Origin: Rhodococcus jostii NBRC 16295
GTDB lineage: Bacteria; Actinomycetota; Actinomycetes; Mycobacteriales; Mycobacteriaceae
DNA length: 62,126 nucleotides
Direction of reading: 5' to 3'
Assembly: GCF_001894825.1 (NCBI RefSeq)
Contig: NZ_BCWY01000061.1
Coordinates: 1-62,126, forward strand
In this document: piece by piece, positions 9,326 to 18,870 of the stretch
Position numbering within the stretch: position 1 is the stretch's first letter
Layout of the letters: each line of letters begins with the position of its first letter
Notes under the pieces: model-generated
Seen by the model: only the letters and a program-made list of their open reading frames with translations
Database searches by the model: none
What the model was told of the DNA's origin: nothing
Position numbers and translations under genes: made by a program

Positions 9326-10063
9326 TCAGGGGAAGGTGAGCGCGGTGTCGGCCTGCAGGAGTCCGTCGAGGAACTCCTCCTTCCAGACCGCGAGCCGGCT
9401 GTCACCACGGTGTCGTGGCCGCGCCTGCGGGATCCGCAGGTCACGGGTAATGCCCTGCTCGGTGAGCAGGAGGACGCGGTCGGAGAGGACGAGCGCTTCC
9501 TCGACGTCATGCGTGACGAGAAGAACCGTGCGGGGCCGGTCGGCCAGCACTCGCTCGAGCAACTGCTGCATCGCGACCCGGGTGATGGCGTCGAGTGCGC
9601 CGAAGGGCTCGTCGAGCAGCAGCACGTCGGGCTGATGCAGGAGTGCGCGAGCCAGGGCAACGCGCTGCCGCTGCCCGCCGGACAACTCGGACGGCCAGTC
9701 CGTCTCCCTGCCGGCGAGGCCGACAGCGTGGAGCAACTCGACAGCCCGGTCTCGCTGGTTCCGGGTGCCGAGTTGCACGTTGTCGACGACGGACCGCCAC
9801 GGCAGCAACCGGTCCTCCTGAAACATCATTCGGGTGACCAAGTCGGCGGTTCTTGCGCCGACCGGTTCGACCGAACCGCTCGTCGGTCGCTCGAGACCCG
9901 CGAGGATCCGCAGGAGCGTCGATTTGCCGACACCGCTGGGGCCGAGGAAAGAGACGAACTCGCCCGGGGCGATGGCGAGATCGATGTCGTGGAGGACGGT
10001 CTTGTCGCGGTAGCGGTGGCCGAGACCGACGAGGTCGAGACCGACGAGGGAGGAAGTGGGCAT
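9326..10063 (-). CDS. ABC transporter ATPase, SsuB/TauB type
   Basis: The 245-aa nucleotide-binding subunit has Walker A GPSGVGKST (41-49), Q-loop MMFQEDRLLPW, signature LSGGQRQR, Walker B VLLLDEPFGALD and the switch His in VTHDVEEA. The start is the ATG at 10063, sharing one base with the permease stop (TAATG). The frame stays open further upstream, but that stretch overlaps the permease and has no coding character. It energises import through the adjacent permease. Confidence 0.95.
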   Translation of the reverse strand: MPTSSLVGLDLVGLGHRYRDKTVLHDIDLAIAPGEFVSFLGPSGVGKSTLLRILAGLERPTSGSVEPVGARTADLVTRMMFQEDRLLPWRSVVDNVQLGTRNQRDRAVELLHAVGLAGRETDWPSELSGGQRQRVALARALLHQPDVLLLDEPFGALDAITRVAMQQLLERVLADRPRTVLLVTHDVEEALVLSDRVLLLTEQGITRDLRIPQARPRHRGDSRLAVWKEEFLDGLLQADTALTFP

Positions 10064-10908
10064 TAGCGAGTTCCGCCTTGGTAGTGAGGGTTCCAGCGCA
10101 ATACACGGGCCTCGATCAACCGGGTGATCTGGTCCGCGAGCAGACCCGCGATCGCGTACAGAAGAATGGCGAGGACGATGCGGTCGTTCCGCAGCATGTC
10201 GCGGCCGTTCTGGGCGAGGAAGCCGATGCCCTCGCTGGTGGCGATGGTCTCGGCGATCACGAGAGTCAGCCACGCGACGCCGAGGGCGTACCGGATGCCG
10301 GTGAGGATCATCGGCATCGCGCCGGGGACGATGATGTCGCGGATTCGGGCGCCACGGCCGAGTCCGTAGGACTCGCCCAGCTGGATCAGTTTGGGATCCA
10401 CGGTACGGATACCCGCGACGGTGTTGAGGTAGACCGGGAAGATCACGCCGAGAATGACGAGGACGATCTTCGGCAGTTCACCGATGCCGAACGCGGCGAT
10501 CAGCAGCGGCACCAACGCGAGGTGTGGCAGCGCCCGCAGCATCTGCAGGGTGCGGTCGACGAGCCCCTCCGCGATCTTCGAGAGCCCGACGAGGAAGCCG
10601 AGCAGCAGGCCGATAGCTGCGCCGAGCGTGAACCCGATCAGGATCCGGCGCACACTCACCAGCAGATGCGTCTGCAATTCGCCCGACGTCCACAGTTTAT
10701 CTGCGGTGGCGAGCACCTTGCTGGGCGGCGGAAGGATCGACGGGGACATCGTGCCGGTCGACGACGCCCATTGCCAGCCGAGGATCAGCAGAACCGGGAC
10801 CACCCAGGGCAACAGCACGGCGGGCCGGAGGCGGCGGCGCGGCGCCGGCGGGCGGTCGCCGGGAGGTGATGTGACGGCACGGCGCGGTGCGACCTGGGTG
10901 TCAGACAT
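10063..10908 (-). CDS. ABC transporter permease, SsuC/TauC type
   Basis: The 281-aa inner-membrane subunit has a proline/arginine-rich cytoplasmic N-terminus followed by about six membrane spans (first near residues 30-47). The EAA-loop motif is GARIRDIIVPGAMPMILTGIR, where the ATPase docks. It is the first gene of the five-gene - strand operon (permease, ATPase, binding protein, monooxygenase, OsmC). It is divergent from the GntR regulator across a 188-bp gap. Confidence 0.94.
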   Translation of the reverse strand: MSDTQVAPRRAVTSPPGDRPPAPRRRLRPAVLLPWVVPVLLILGWQWASSTGTMSPSILPPPSKVLATADKLWTSGELQTHLLVSVRRILIGFTLGAAIGLLLGFLVGLSKIAEGLVDRTLQMLRALPHLALVPLLIAAFGIGELPKIVLVILGVIFPVYLNTVAGIRTVDPKLIQLGESYGLGRGARIRDIIVPGAMPMILTGIRYALGVAWLTLVIAETIATSEGIGFLAQNGRDMLRNDRIVLAILLYAIAGLLADQITRLIEARVLRWNPHYQGGTR

Positions 10909-10934
10909 ATCGATTGCCCGGGATTGACGAGTGG

Positions 10935-11010
10935 TTGTGCATGACTTCTCCTTGTGCAGACGCGGAGGAGCCTACGAACATCTGCACATAAATGTCTTTA
11001 TCTGTATACA
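10935..11010. promoter_or_regulatory. Divergent control region with candidate GntR operators
   Basis: Between the permease and GntR genes lie two TTGTGCA repeats (10935-10941, 10952-10958), an inverted pair TGTGCAGA/TCTGCACA (10953-10960 and 10981-10988) and the palindrome TGTATACA (11003-11010). The last fits the GT-N-AC core typical of FadR-type GntR operators. The local drop in GC agrees with a promoter. Confidence 0.5.
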
Positions 11011-11096
11011 CATGGATTCAAAGTATTTACTCGGGCACCTGCACTCTGGTAAGGGTTGCGTCGTGGCATGCCTTCGTGCCAGAGAGAGGACAACCC

Positions 11097-11720
11097 GTGG
11101 AACGAGAGTCAGCCGCGTACAAGCAACTACGCGAGCGCATCACAGGGGGCACCTACCGCCCGGGGACGATGCTGGTGCCCGCGGCGGTCGGCACCGAACT
11201 CGGGCTGTCCCGCACGCCGGTGCGGGAAGCGATGCAGCGCCTCGACTACGAGGGCCTCGTCGTCCAGGCACCGCGCGGGTACCGGGTGCGCGAGCGGAGC
11301 GCCGAAGAAGTGCTCGAGATCTGCGAGGCGCGTATCGCCCTCGAATCGGCGATCGCCTACTCCGCGGCCACCCGCCACACCGACCTCGACATCGCTCGAC
11401 TGACCCGACTGTTCGACCAGGCCGTCGAAACACCCGACCCCGCGACAAGCCTGGCCATACACAACGAATGGCACAGTGCGCTGCGCAGCGCTGCACACAA
11501 CCAGACGATCACTGAACTGATGGATCGGCTCGACGCTCAGCTACGGGTGTACGACGCGGAAGAAGCGCAGGCCGAATCGAATCTGCAGCAGATCGAAACC
11601 GAGCACCGCGACATCCTGAGCGCCGTCCGAGCGGGAAACGCCGAGCAAGCCAGGCTTCTCATGATCGCGCACCAATCCCGCACGCGCGACCTGCGGATCG
11701 CCGCGATGGCGACACGCTGA
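11097..11720 (+). CDS. GntR family regulator (FCD type)
   Basis: The 207-aa protein has an N-terminal winged helix (YKQLRERITGGTYRPGTML and LGLSRTPVREAMQRLDYEGLV, about residues 7-62) and an all-helical FCD effector domain with its metal/ligand His residues (HNEWHSAL; EHRDILSAV). The start is the GTG at 11097, with AGAGAGGA 7 nt upstream. The frame is open further upstream but has no ribosome-binding site. It is divergent from the ABC/monooxygenase operon and is its likely local regulator, responding to a carboxylate- or sulfonate-like ligand. Confidence 0.92.
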   Translation: MERESAAYKQLRERITGGTYRPGTMLVPAAVGTELGLSRTPVREAMQRLDYEGLVVQAPRGYRVRERSAEEVLEICEARIALESAIAYSAATRHTDLDIARLTRLFDQAVETPDPATSLAIHNEWHSALRSAAHNQTITELMDRLDAQLRVYDAEEAQAESNLQQIETEHRDILSAVRAGNAEQARLLMIAHQSRTRDLRIAAMATR

Positions 11721-12021
11721 AATCGCGGGACGCCCAACACCTGAATCCGAACGCGCGAAGACGGCGACCACCGATCCGGTATAGCGAGGCACATTCTCGT
11801 GGGGGCACCGCCCGCTGATCAGCAGGCGGGACAGATCGTCTCGCATTTCATTCCATGATCGCTCGACCCGAATCCCGGTTGTCCTCCGATTGGGGGACAA
11901 CGCATTCATCCTCCAGTGGGCCCGGCCGGCGGACAGACGTCGGAGCTGCGAAGAGTCATTGTTGTCACACGCCGGAAGCAAAGCTTTCCTGCCTTCTGCA
12001 GCAGCCGACCAAAGGAGCACC
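11721..12021. other. Intergenic region before aldehyde dehydrogenase
   Basis: No gene is supported. The region contains the 10-bp palindrome GCTGATCAGC (11814-11823), flanked by CCC and AGGCGGG, which may be an operator or a weak hairpin. AAAGGAG at 12011-12017 belongs to the next gene. Confidence 0.5.
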
Positions 12022-13452
12022 ATGGAGAACACCCGGAAGTTTTACGTCGACGGCGAGTGGGTCGACCCGATCGGCACCGACACGGTCGACGTCGTCAACC
12101 CTGCGACGGAGCAGGCGATCGCCACGATCGCATCGGGCGACGAGAAGGATGTCGATCGCGCCGTCATGGCCGCCCGCAGAGCCTTCGACAGTTACGGGTC
12201 GACGACACGTTCCGATCGGATTGCTCTGCTGAGTCGGATAATCGAGGTCTACGAGCGGCGTGTGGACGACCTTGCGTCGACTATCACCCAGGAGATGGGC
12301 GCACCCACCGGCCTCGCCACGACCGCGCAGGCACCGTCCGGCCTGGTGCATCTCACCGCAGCCCTCGATGCACTCCGCGGGTTCGAATTCGAGGAGCAGA
12401 TCGGCACGACAACGGTCGTGCACGAGCCGGTCGGCGTGTGTGCGTTCATCACTCCCTGGAACTGGCCTGTCAATCAGATCGCCGCGAAAGTTGCACCGGC
12501 GTTGGCCGCCGGCTGCACCATGGTGTTGAAGCCATCCGAGATCGCGCCGCTCAACGCGATCGTCTTCGCGGAGATACTCCATGAAGCGGGTGTCCCTGCG
12601 GGAGTGTTCAACCTCGTCCATGGCGACGGACCCACCGTCGGAGCCGCCCTGTCGATGCACCCCGATGTCGACATGGTGTCGTTCACCGGATCGACGCGCG
12701 CCGGCGTCGAGGTCGCTCGGAATGCTGCGCAGACAGTCAAACGCGTCACGCAGGAACTCGGCGGCAAGTCGGCGAACATCGTGCTCGACGACGCGGACTT
12801 CGAAGAAGTGATCACGCGAGACGTGTTGGGTGTCGTCGTCAATTCGGGTCAGTCCTGCAACGCGGGCTCTCGCATTCTGGTTCCGTCGGACCGCATGGAC
12901 GACGCGGTCGCGATCGCCAGAGCCGCGGCCGGATCGATCGTGGTCGGTCCACCCGAGGCCGAGGGAACGACCGTGGGCCCCTTGGTGTCACAGACGCAGT
13001 TCGACAAGGTTCGGCGTCTGATCCAGACCGGCATCGATGAGGGCGGCACGCTCGTCGCGGGAGGTGTCGGTCGCCCGGCCGGACTGTCCACGGGCTACTA
13101 CGTTCAACCCACCGTCTTCGCGGACGTGACGAACGATATGACCATCGCACGCGAAGAAATCTTCGGGCCCGTCATGATGCTGATCGCCTACGAGGACGAA
13201 GCCGACGCAATCCGCATCGCGAACGACACCAACTATGGGCTGTCCGGAATGGTCTCGTCGAGCGATCCGCAGCGCGCACGGAACGTCGCCCGACAGCTGC
13301 GGACGGGGATGGTTCATCTGAACGGAGCTCCACTCGCCTTCGATGCGCCGTTCGGCGGCTACAAACAGTCAGGCAACGGCCGTGAGTTCGGCAGATTCGG
13401 TCTGATGGAGTACCTCGAAGCCAAGACCATCTTCGGCGACAACGAGAACTGA
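12022..13452 (+). CDS. NAD(P)-dependent aldehyde dehydrogenase
   Basis: The 476-aa ALDH-superfamily enzyme has FITPWNWPVNQ (catalytic Asn), KPSEIAP, FTGSTRAG, ELGGKS (general-base Glu) and NSGQSCNAGSR (nucleophile Cys). The C-terminal PFGGYKQSGNGREFG is typical of family members active on a broad range of aldehydes. AAAGGAG 4 nt before the ATG fixes the start. It stands alone between the GntR gene and a small membrane-anchored hypothetical. The sequence does not say which aldehyde it oxidises. Confidence 0.94.
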   Translation: MENTRKFYVDGEWVDPIGTDTVDVVNPATEQAIATIASGDEKDVDRAVMAARRAFDSYGSTTRSDRIALLSRIIEVYERRVDDLASTITQEMGAPTGLATTAQAPSGLVHLTAALDALRGFEFEEQIGTTTVVHEPVGVCAFITPWNWPVNQIAAKVAPALAAGCTMVLKPSEIAPLNAIVFAEILHEAGVPAGVFNLVHGDGPTVGAALSMHPDVDMVSFTGSTRAGVEVARNAAQTVKRVTQELGGKSANIVLDDADFEEVITRDVLGVVVNSGQSCNAGSRILVPSDRMDDAVAIARAAAGSIVVGPPEAEGTTVGPLVSQTQFDKVRRLIQTGIDEGGTLVAGGVGRPAGLSTGYYVQPTVFADVTNDMTIAREEIFGPVMMLIAYEDEADAIRIANDTNYGLSGMVSSSDPQRARNVARQLRTGMVHLNGAPLAFDAPFGGYKQSGNGREFGRFGLMEYLEAKTIFGDNEN

Positions 13453-13500
13453 AGGGTTCTCGCTGTAAGAAATGGATGCACAAGAGACGGGAGACGGACC

Positions 13501-13998
13501 GTGAATGCCATCATGTGGATGGGCGTGGCCGGGATAGTCGGCACGGCCGTCTCCCCGTGGGTTACCGAACGATTGCGCAGCAAGAACGCGCGCCGAGACC
13601 AGCTAGTGAAGCTGCGGCTCGCGATCTACGCCGAGTTGCTGAGAGCGACGGCCGCGCTCGCGGCGACCGCGACGACACGGGCATCGCATCCTGCCGGCGA
13701 CCAGGAAGGGATAGGTGGCTATGAACTGGATTGCCTCGTCAGCCAGGCGCAGGTCGTGGCCAGCAAAGACGTCTACCGACAACTCGACGAGCTGTCGCAC
13801 CTCACGGAGTCGTTCAATCAACACCTCGTGAGGGCAGGGTCCCGCCCGGTGTTTCCCCATCGGCAACATCTGCACGATGGCGCAGTGCACGACCCGCTGC
13901 GCGTCCGGCACCGGAGAACACTGACCGATATCGCGGGCGGTATCACGGCGGCTCACGGAAAAATCCAGGACGCGATCCGCCATGAGATGAACCGTTGA
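13501..13998 (+). CDS. Hypothetical protein with N-terminal membrane anchor
   Basis: The 165-aa frame starts at the GTG at 13501, preceded by GGGAGACGG. Codons are strongly GC-biased at third positions, as in real neighbours. Residues 4-20 form one hydrophobic segment, followed by a basic stretch (ERLRSKNARRDQ). The rest is predicted to be cytoplasmic and largely helical. No family was recognised. A frame on the opposite strand (13603-14058) is judged a shadow. A bidirectional hairpin follows the stop. Confidence 0.6.
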   Translation: MNAIMWMGVAGIVGTAVSPWVTERLRSKNARRDQLVKLRLAIYAELLRATAALAATATTRASHPAGDQEGIGGYELDCLVSQAQVVASKDVYRQLDELSHLTESFNQHLVRAGSRPVFPHRQHLHDGAVHDPLRVRHRRTLTDIAGGITAAHGKIQDAIRHEMNR

Positions 13999-13999
13999 C

Positions 14000-14053
14000 G
14001 GTGCGAGGCTCGCACCATCGCAGTGAGACGACCCCGATCGGGGAGATCGTCTC
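14000..14053. terminator. Tandem hairpins between convergent genes
   Basis: Hairpin 1 has arms GGTGCGA/TCGCACC (14000-14016) with a 3-nt loop. Hairpin 2 has outer arms GAGACGA (14025-14031) and TCGTCTC (14047-14053) around an inner CCCC-GATC-GGGG. They lie between the convergent hypothetical and VOC genes and probably act as a bidirectional terminator. Confidence 0.6.
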
Positions 14054-14102
14054 GACACGTGACGCGGGGCGACTCACGACGCCGACCCCGGCCACGGCGG
14101 GG

Positions 14103-14432
14103 CTACCGGCCGCGCAGCCCGATCGGGTTGCCATCGGCGTCGGCGAGCACGCAGATCCGCGCCTCGGATGCGACTTGACGCGGGGCGCTGCGCTCGGTCG
14201 CACCGGCGGCAAGCAGAGTTTCGCGGGTCGCGTCGAGATCCTCGACGTCAGCGAAGGCAACAGGTCCGGCGGTCTCGCCACCTGGGTTCAAGGCGATTTC
14301 GAAGCCGTCCACGTTGTACCCGACGTAGTACGACTCGTCGGTGTGCGGTGCGCCGAGCAACGCGGTGTAAACCGCCTTGGCGGCGTCCAGGTCCGATACC
14401 GGGATCACCAGGCTGCGGATAGTGGGACTCAT
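14103..14432 (-). CDS. VOC family (glyoxalase/dioxygenase superfamily) protein
   Basis: The 109-aa protein has the paired beta-alpha-beta-beta-beta VOC layout: IRSLVIPVSDLDAAKAVYTALLG at the start and a final ICVLADADGNPIGLRG strand. AAGGAG lies 6 nt before the ATG at 14432. It is similar in size to single-domain glyoxalase-like and bleomycin-resistance-like proteins. Metal ligands cannot be assigned with certainty and the substrate is unknown. It sits alone, downstream of and on the same strand as the LuxR-type regulator. Confidence 0.85.
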   Translation of the reverse strand: MSPTIRSLVIPVSDLDAAKAVYTALLGAPHTDESYYVGYNVDGFEIALNPGGETAGPVAFADVEDLDATRETLLAAGATERSAPRQVASEARICVLADADGNPIGLRGR

Positions 14433-14676
14433 GTTCGTCTCCTTCGGGATACGGCGGTCATCGACGACCGCTTCTTCGGCGATGCAGTCCACGCTATGCG
14501 CACCCAGGGACCGGCGCTTCTCGAATCCTGACCGATCTGTAGGTCTTTGGTCCGTCGTAGCGGATCGACGCGCACAGGTTCCAGACCGGGACTCCGAGTG
14601 GGTTCGTGTCTTCAGGTCGGCTACGGAACGCCTCCACCTGCGGGCGCCGAATCAGTTCCGCCGCGGCGGCATGCGA

Positions 14677-17007
14677 TCAGGACTGCTGCCCCTGTGTCTG
14701 CTCGACGACCCATGTCGCGATCTGAGTGCGGGAGGTGAATCCCAGTTTGGAGAGGATGTGCTCCACATGGCCCTGCGCGGTCCGTTGCGAAATGACGAGC
14801 TTGTCGGCGATCGATCTGTTGGTGAGGCCCTCGGCGACAAGTTCGGCTACCTGCTGTTCCCGCCGCGTGAGGCTCGTCGATCCCGGTCCGGCGGGGGTGT
14901 CGGTCGTGTCCTTCTCGTCGAGGGCGTACGCCGCGGCTTCCTCGAACCGCATCCCGAGCCCCTGCCGGAACTCCGTCTCGAACGCGCGGTCACCGATCGC
15001 CCGACGGGCCATTTTCTCGAACTCGGCGTGAAGGACACCCACGTTTGGGTATACGGTGCTCGGACTCCCCGCCGTCTGGGCGAGGGCGTCCGTCGCACCC
15101 ATCAGCCTGGCCGCACGCCTGGAGGCTCCCTCATCCACTGCGATCCACGAGAGCACCTCCATACACCCCCCTGCGCTGATGCGGTCGTCCACGTTCCGAG
15201 CGAGCGGCAATGCCTGTGTGAGCAGATCTTTCGCACGGGACGGCTCGCCCCGCTGCCAGGCCCCCATCCCTAAACCCCACAGCGCCCATCCTCGGTAGAC
15301 GAACTCCCCTCGCGACGCGGTGAGCGCAAGGATCTCCCCCCGGCACTCCTCGCTGCGTGTCCGGTCTCCGTCCGCGTCACTTGCCAATGCGAGCCCGAGC
15401 AGCGACCAGATCAGGTACAGCAGGTTGCCGTCCGTGCGGAATACCGCGAGCGAGGATTCGAAGTGTTCACAGGCCGTCGCGTAGTCCTGGGTGACCAGTG
15501 CGTGATGGCCGGCGGCGTCAGACATGAGCGCCGCGCCGGTACGATCTCTGAGTTGCGCCGCGAGGGCGCCCCCGCGTTCCGCATAGAGTGCGGAGGCCTC
15601 CGGGTCGCCGTTCAGTGCGGACAGCACACTCAGCACGTACAACGGCTTGATTCGCTCCGTACCGGTTTTGTCGTCCTGAACCGCCAGAAGTTGCGCGAGC
15701 CATCGCATCCCCTCGCGCAGTCTGCCCCGCACCAGCCAGTACAGGTACAACGCCTCGGCCAGGCGAAGTCCCGCATCCGCCTCTCTCGGGCTGGTCAGGC
15801 AGAACTCCAGCGCGGCCCGGATGTTCGGTTGCTCGGCGTCGAGGCGCACGATCCAGGCCACCTGTCGCGAACTGATCCAGTCGGCCTCCGCCCGCAGCAC
15901 CACGTGTTCGTACCAGTCCCGGTGCCGCCGCAACAGCGATCCGAACTCGCCGGTCTCCTGCAACCGTTCAGTACCGTAGTCGCGCAGAGTCTCGAGCATC
16001 CGGTACCGCACCGCCCCCGCGGCATCCGCTTCGCGAATCAGGATCGATTTGTCGATCAGCGAGCCCACCAGATCCACAACCTGGTCCGCTGCCACGACAT
16101 CGGTGCAGACGGCTTCGACGGCGTCGAGCTCGAAGCTGCCCGAAAATACCGCCAACCGTCCCCACATCGCCCGCTCGGCCCGAGTGCACAACTCGTGGCT
16201 CCAGTCGATGCACCACTCCAGAGTTTGCTGCCGTGCTGGTGCCCCACGACTACCCGAAGTCAGCAGGCTGTAGCGGTCCGTCAGCCGGTGCAGGATCTGC
16301 TCCACCGACATCACCCGCACCCGCACCGCCGCCAGTTCGATCGCCAGCGGCAGGCCATCCAGGCGACGGCAGATCGCCGCGACCACATCCTGATTGTTCT
16401 CGGTGACAATGAAGCCCGGGACCGCCGCGGCCGCACGTTCGGCGAACAGGCTCATCGCCTCGTAGTGACCGAGTCCCCCACCGACCGCCGACCGCTGATT
16501 CGGCTCCGGCATCGTCAGGGGCGGCACCCGGAGCACGGCTTCTCCCCCAATGCCGAGCGATTCCCGACTGGTCGCGAGAATCCGAAGTTCCGGGCAGGCA
16601 CGGAGAAGCGTGTCGACGAGATCGGCGACCGGTTCTACGAGGTGCTCACAGTTGTCCAACACGACCAGCAGCTTTCGCACCGCGAGGTATTCGACCAGCA
16701 GTGCCGCGGGTGGGTCGCCCCTGCCCTCGCGCAGGTCCAATGACGACAACACAGCGTCGCCGACAGCGCCTGGGTCGTCCAGTTCGCCCAGCCCGACCAA
16801 CCACACACCGTCGTCAAACGCACGACTCGAGTCGGCGGCGACCCTCAGAGCGAGCCTGGTCTTTCCCACGCCGCCGATACCTGTCAACGTCACGAGCCGC
16901 GACAAGGAGAGCAGCCGGCGAACCTCTGCGACCTCACGGCGGCGGCCGACGAAACTCGTCAGTTCGTGGGGAAGATTTCCCACGTTCGCCTTGCCGTCGG
17001 GAGGCAT
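14677..17007 (-). CDS. LuxR family regulator with N-terminal ATPase domain
   Basis: The 776-aa regulator begins with a STAND/AAA-type ATPase domain (Walker A GIGGVGKT at 43-50; LLVVLDNCEHL Walker B; ILATSRESLGI sensor). A long helical TPR-like middle follows, then a C-terminal LuxR helix-turn-helix (LTRREQQVAELVAEGLTNRSIA, from about residue 715). The architecture is common in actinobacteria. The ATPase and repeat region usually senses a ligand or protein and exposes the DNA-binding domain. The target is unknown. The nearest genes are the small VOC protein downstream and a gene-poor stretch upstream. Confidence 0.92.
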   Translation of the reverse strand: MPPDGKANVGNLPHELTSFVGRRREVAEVRRLLSLSRLVTLTGIGGVGKTRLALRVAADSSRAFDDGVWLVGLGELDDPGAVGDAVLSSLDLREGRGDPPAALLVEYLAVRKLLVVLDNCEHLVEPVADLVDTLLRACPELRILATSRESLGIGGEAVLRVPPLTMPEPNQRSAVGGGLGHYEAMSLFAERAAAAVPGFIVTENNQDVVAAICRRLDGLPLAIELAAVRVRVMSVEQILHRLTDRYSLLTSGSRGAPARQQTLEWCIDWSHELCTRAERAMWGRLAVFSGSFELDAVEAVCTDVVAADQVVDLVGSLIDKSILIREADAAGAVRYRMLETLRDYGTERLQETGEFGSLLRRHRDWYEHVVLRAEADWISSRQVAWIVRLDAEQPNIRAALEFCLTSPREADAGLRLAEALYLYWLVRGRLREGMRWLAQLLAVQDDKTGTERIKPLYVLSVLSALNGDPEASALYAERGGALAAQLRDRTGAALMSDAAGHHALVTQDYATACEHFESSLAVFRTDGNLLYLIWSLLGLALASDADGDRTRSEECRGEILALTASRGEFVYRGWALWGLGMGAWQRGEPSRAKDLLTQALPLARNVDDRISAGGCMEVLSWIAVDEGASRRAARLMGATDALAQTAGSPSTVYPNVGVLHAEFEKMARRAIGDRAFETEFRQGLGMRFEEAAAYALDEKDTTDTPAGPGSTSLTRREQQVAELVAEGLTNRSIADKLVISQRTAQGHVEHILSKLGFTSRTQIATWVVEQTQGQQS

Positions 17008-18870
17008 GAAACCGTCGCTTTCCTCTCACATACCCTTGCGGACCACGGTACCTCCGCAACAGCGACGCGATACGGTTCGCGACCACCCTCCGCGGTGACA
17101 ACTGACGAACAGAAGGGGACCTGCCATTTCCCTGCTGATGTCCATCGAACGCATTGCCGTCACCCAGCCAGTCGGTACCCGCTTCCCCGTACCTCTGCCC
17201 GCATGCCCGGAACCTCAGCGCCGACCACGACGAGCGCTGCCGTCTCCGGCCACCGGTGACATCTCAGCGGATCCGCACTGTCCTCACACCGTTCGACGTC
17301 GCGGCCACGCAGTGGTTCCCGGCCGCAGTCATCGCGTTCGTCGCCGAGTCGGTGTCCCCGCGCAAACTGAGGCAGCGCACCAAGAGCCTTTGACCGCTAG
17401 ATCGAAAACATCTCTGCCATAGGGGTATTCGGGTTGCCTGAACCTACTTCAGTTACCTACATGGAGGTGGTGCTGAATGTCAGAGATTCGCCCCCGGGCA
17501 CCGAAGTCGGATTCTTCGGCAGGGACGATCTGTCGCCACGGGTCCGTCGTATCGCGCTCACGTCGACAACATGGCCTCCGCTCCGACGAGCACCATCAGT
17601 GGGTGTCAGTGTTCTCGCTGACGCACACGCGTCGACGACCCGTGCGCTCGCGCCGCAAGTGCCAGATAGGTTTGCCGGAATAGACTGGGTTCGCAACAGT
17701 TCCGGAGCGGTCTTCACTGTCGGCGCAGCCCTTTGGCTGAATTGTTCAACGTACGATCAGGTTCGGTAGACATCATGCTAGACGTCGGCGGCGCTACGGA
17801 GGTTCACAGACACACGTCGGGCGGCGCCCCGATGAAGGGGAGCCGCCCGCGAGCACGAACATCTGGCTACCAAGCTGCATGGTTGCGCGGGGTGAAATGT
17901 GGCCTCGGCGTCAGACATCCCCCGCCTGACGCAAGCCCACCGCGCTGAGCCCAGTTAGTGGGCCGTGCTTTTGCGTGGGTACCTACAACTCGTGCTGGGC
18001 GCCACGACCGAGAGGCGGAACCTTTTCTTCCGGTCCAACCTTGGTCTGCCGTGGATCCATACCTCAGGTCTACCCCGCATATCCAGTTAAGGCAAGGAAC
18101 GTGAGCTCGAATGCACCGGCCGGTGCCTCCAACTCGCTCAGTAGCCGAGCTGCAGAGGCCGCCGACGCAGTCCGCTTGGCACGACAGACGTCACCCCTGA
18201 TGCGTACAAAGGAAAGACACCCACATAACTCGGGCGAGTGGCATGACACGCCGCCACCCGCGCGAACTACGTGACTGGTGGAGCGATCTCCTCTCGTCAA
18301 CGCACAGAGACGACATCGCATGAGCGTTCCGTGGGCGGTACGGGCACGATCGGATGCGTTCTGGGAGCAACGAGTCTCCGGCGAAGCGCGGCTGCGGCGG
18401 TAACGGCGCGAGAGGATTCGCATCGTCCGACAATCCCCCTACACCGGCTGACCAATGCCAGGATCGCCGCAACCCTGACGCCTCCCCTGCAGATCGAAGC
18501 GAGCAATTTCGCGTCGGTTCGCTGCTGCCTCCCTGATCAGCCTCTCTGCGTTCTCACCTCGCTGAACTGCCCGGCTTCCGGCCGCCGTGGTCATTAGCTT
18601 GGCGGCAGCGACCGCGAACCGGCTCGCTCGCGCGTGCATCATAAATGTCACCGCCCCCGGGCGCTGTGGCATTCGGAGTTCCTCGAATCATTCGAATATC
18701 GTTGGGGCGTAATCGTGCTCGACCTCAACGATGCAGTTGGCCGGGGTGGCGGTCAGGGGCGCGACGTCGAATGCGACGCGGGTGCCGAAACCTGGCCACC
18801 GATGTCGCGGCGCACTCCGCCCGCCCCCACATTCGCAGATCCAAAGGATGGAAACCGCGAGGCGGGCCGC
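17008..18870. other. Gene-poor region of 1.9 kb
   Basis: No convincing gene was found. Short open frames occur in several phases (for example 17154-17393 + and 17477-17683 +) but lack recognisable domains, and their composition drifts. A frame starting at 18319 reads SVPWAVRARSDAFWEQ and vaguely resembles the start of IS30-type transposases, then stops. A hairpin lies at 17819-17848. The stretch looks like degenerated sequence between regulatory and transport genes. Confidence 0.5.
17819..17848. terminator. GC-rich hairpin in gene-poor region
   Basis: Arms GGGCGGC-G-CCCC and GGGG-A-GCCGCCC (one mismatch) enclose a 6-nt loop. The stem is terminator-like, but no gene is assigned on either side. 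Confidence 0.4.

Noticed and set aside
18319..18402. Possible start of an IS30-type transposase
   Set aside because: Only about 25 residues with loose resemblance, then a stop. No inverted repeats or further transposase motifs were seen.
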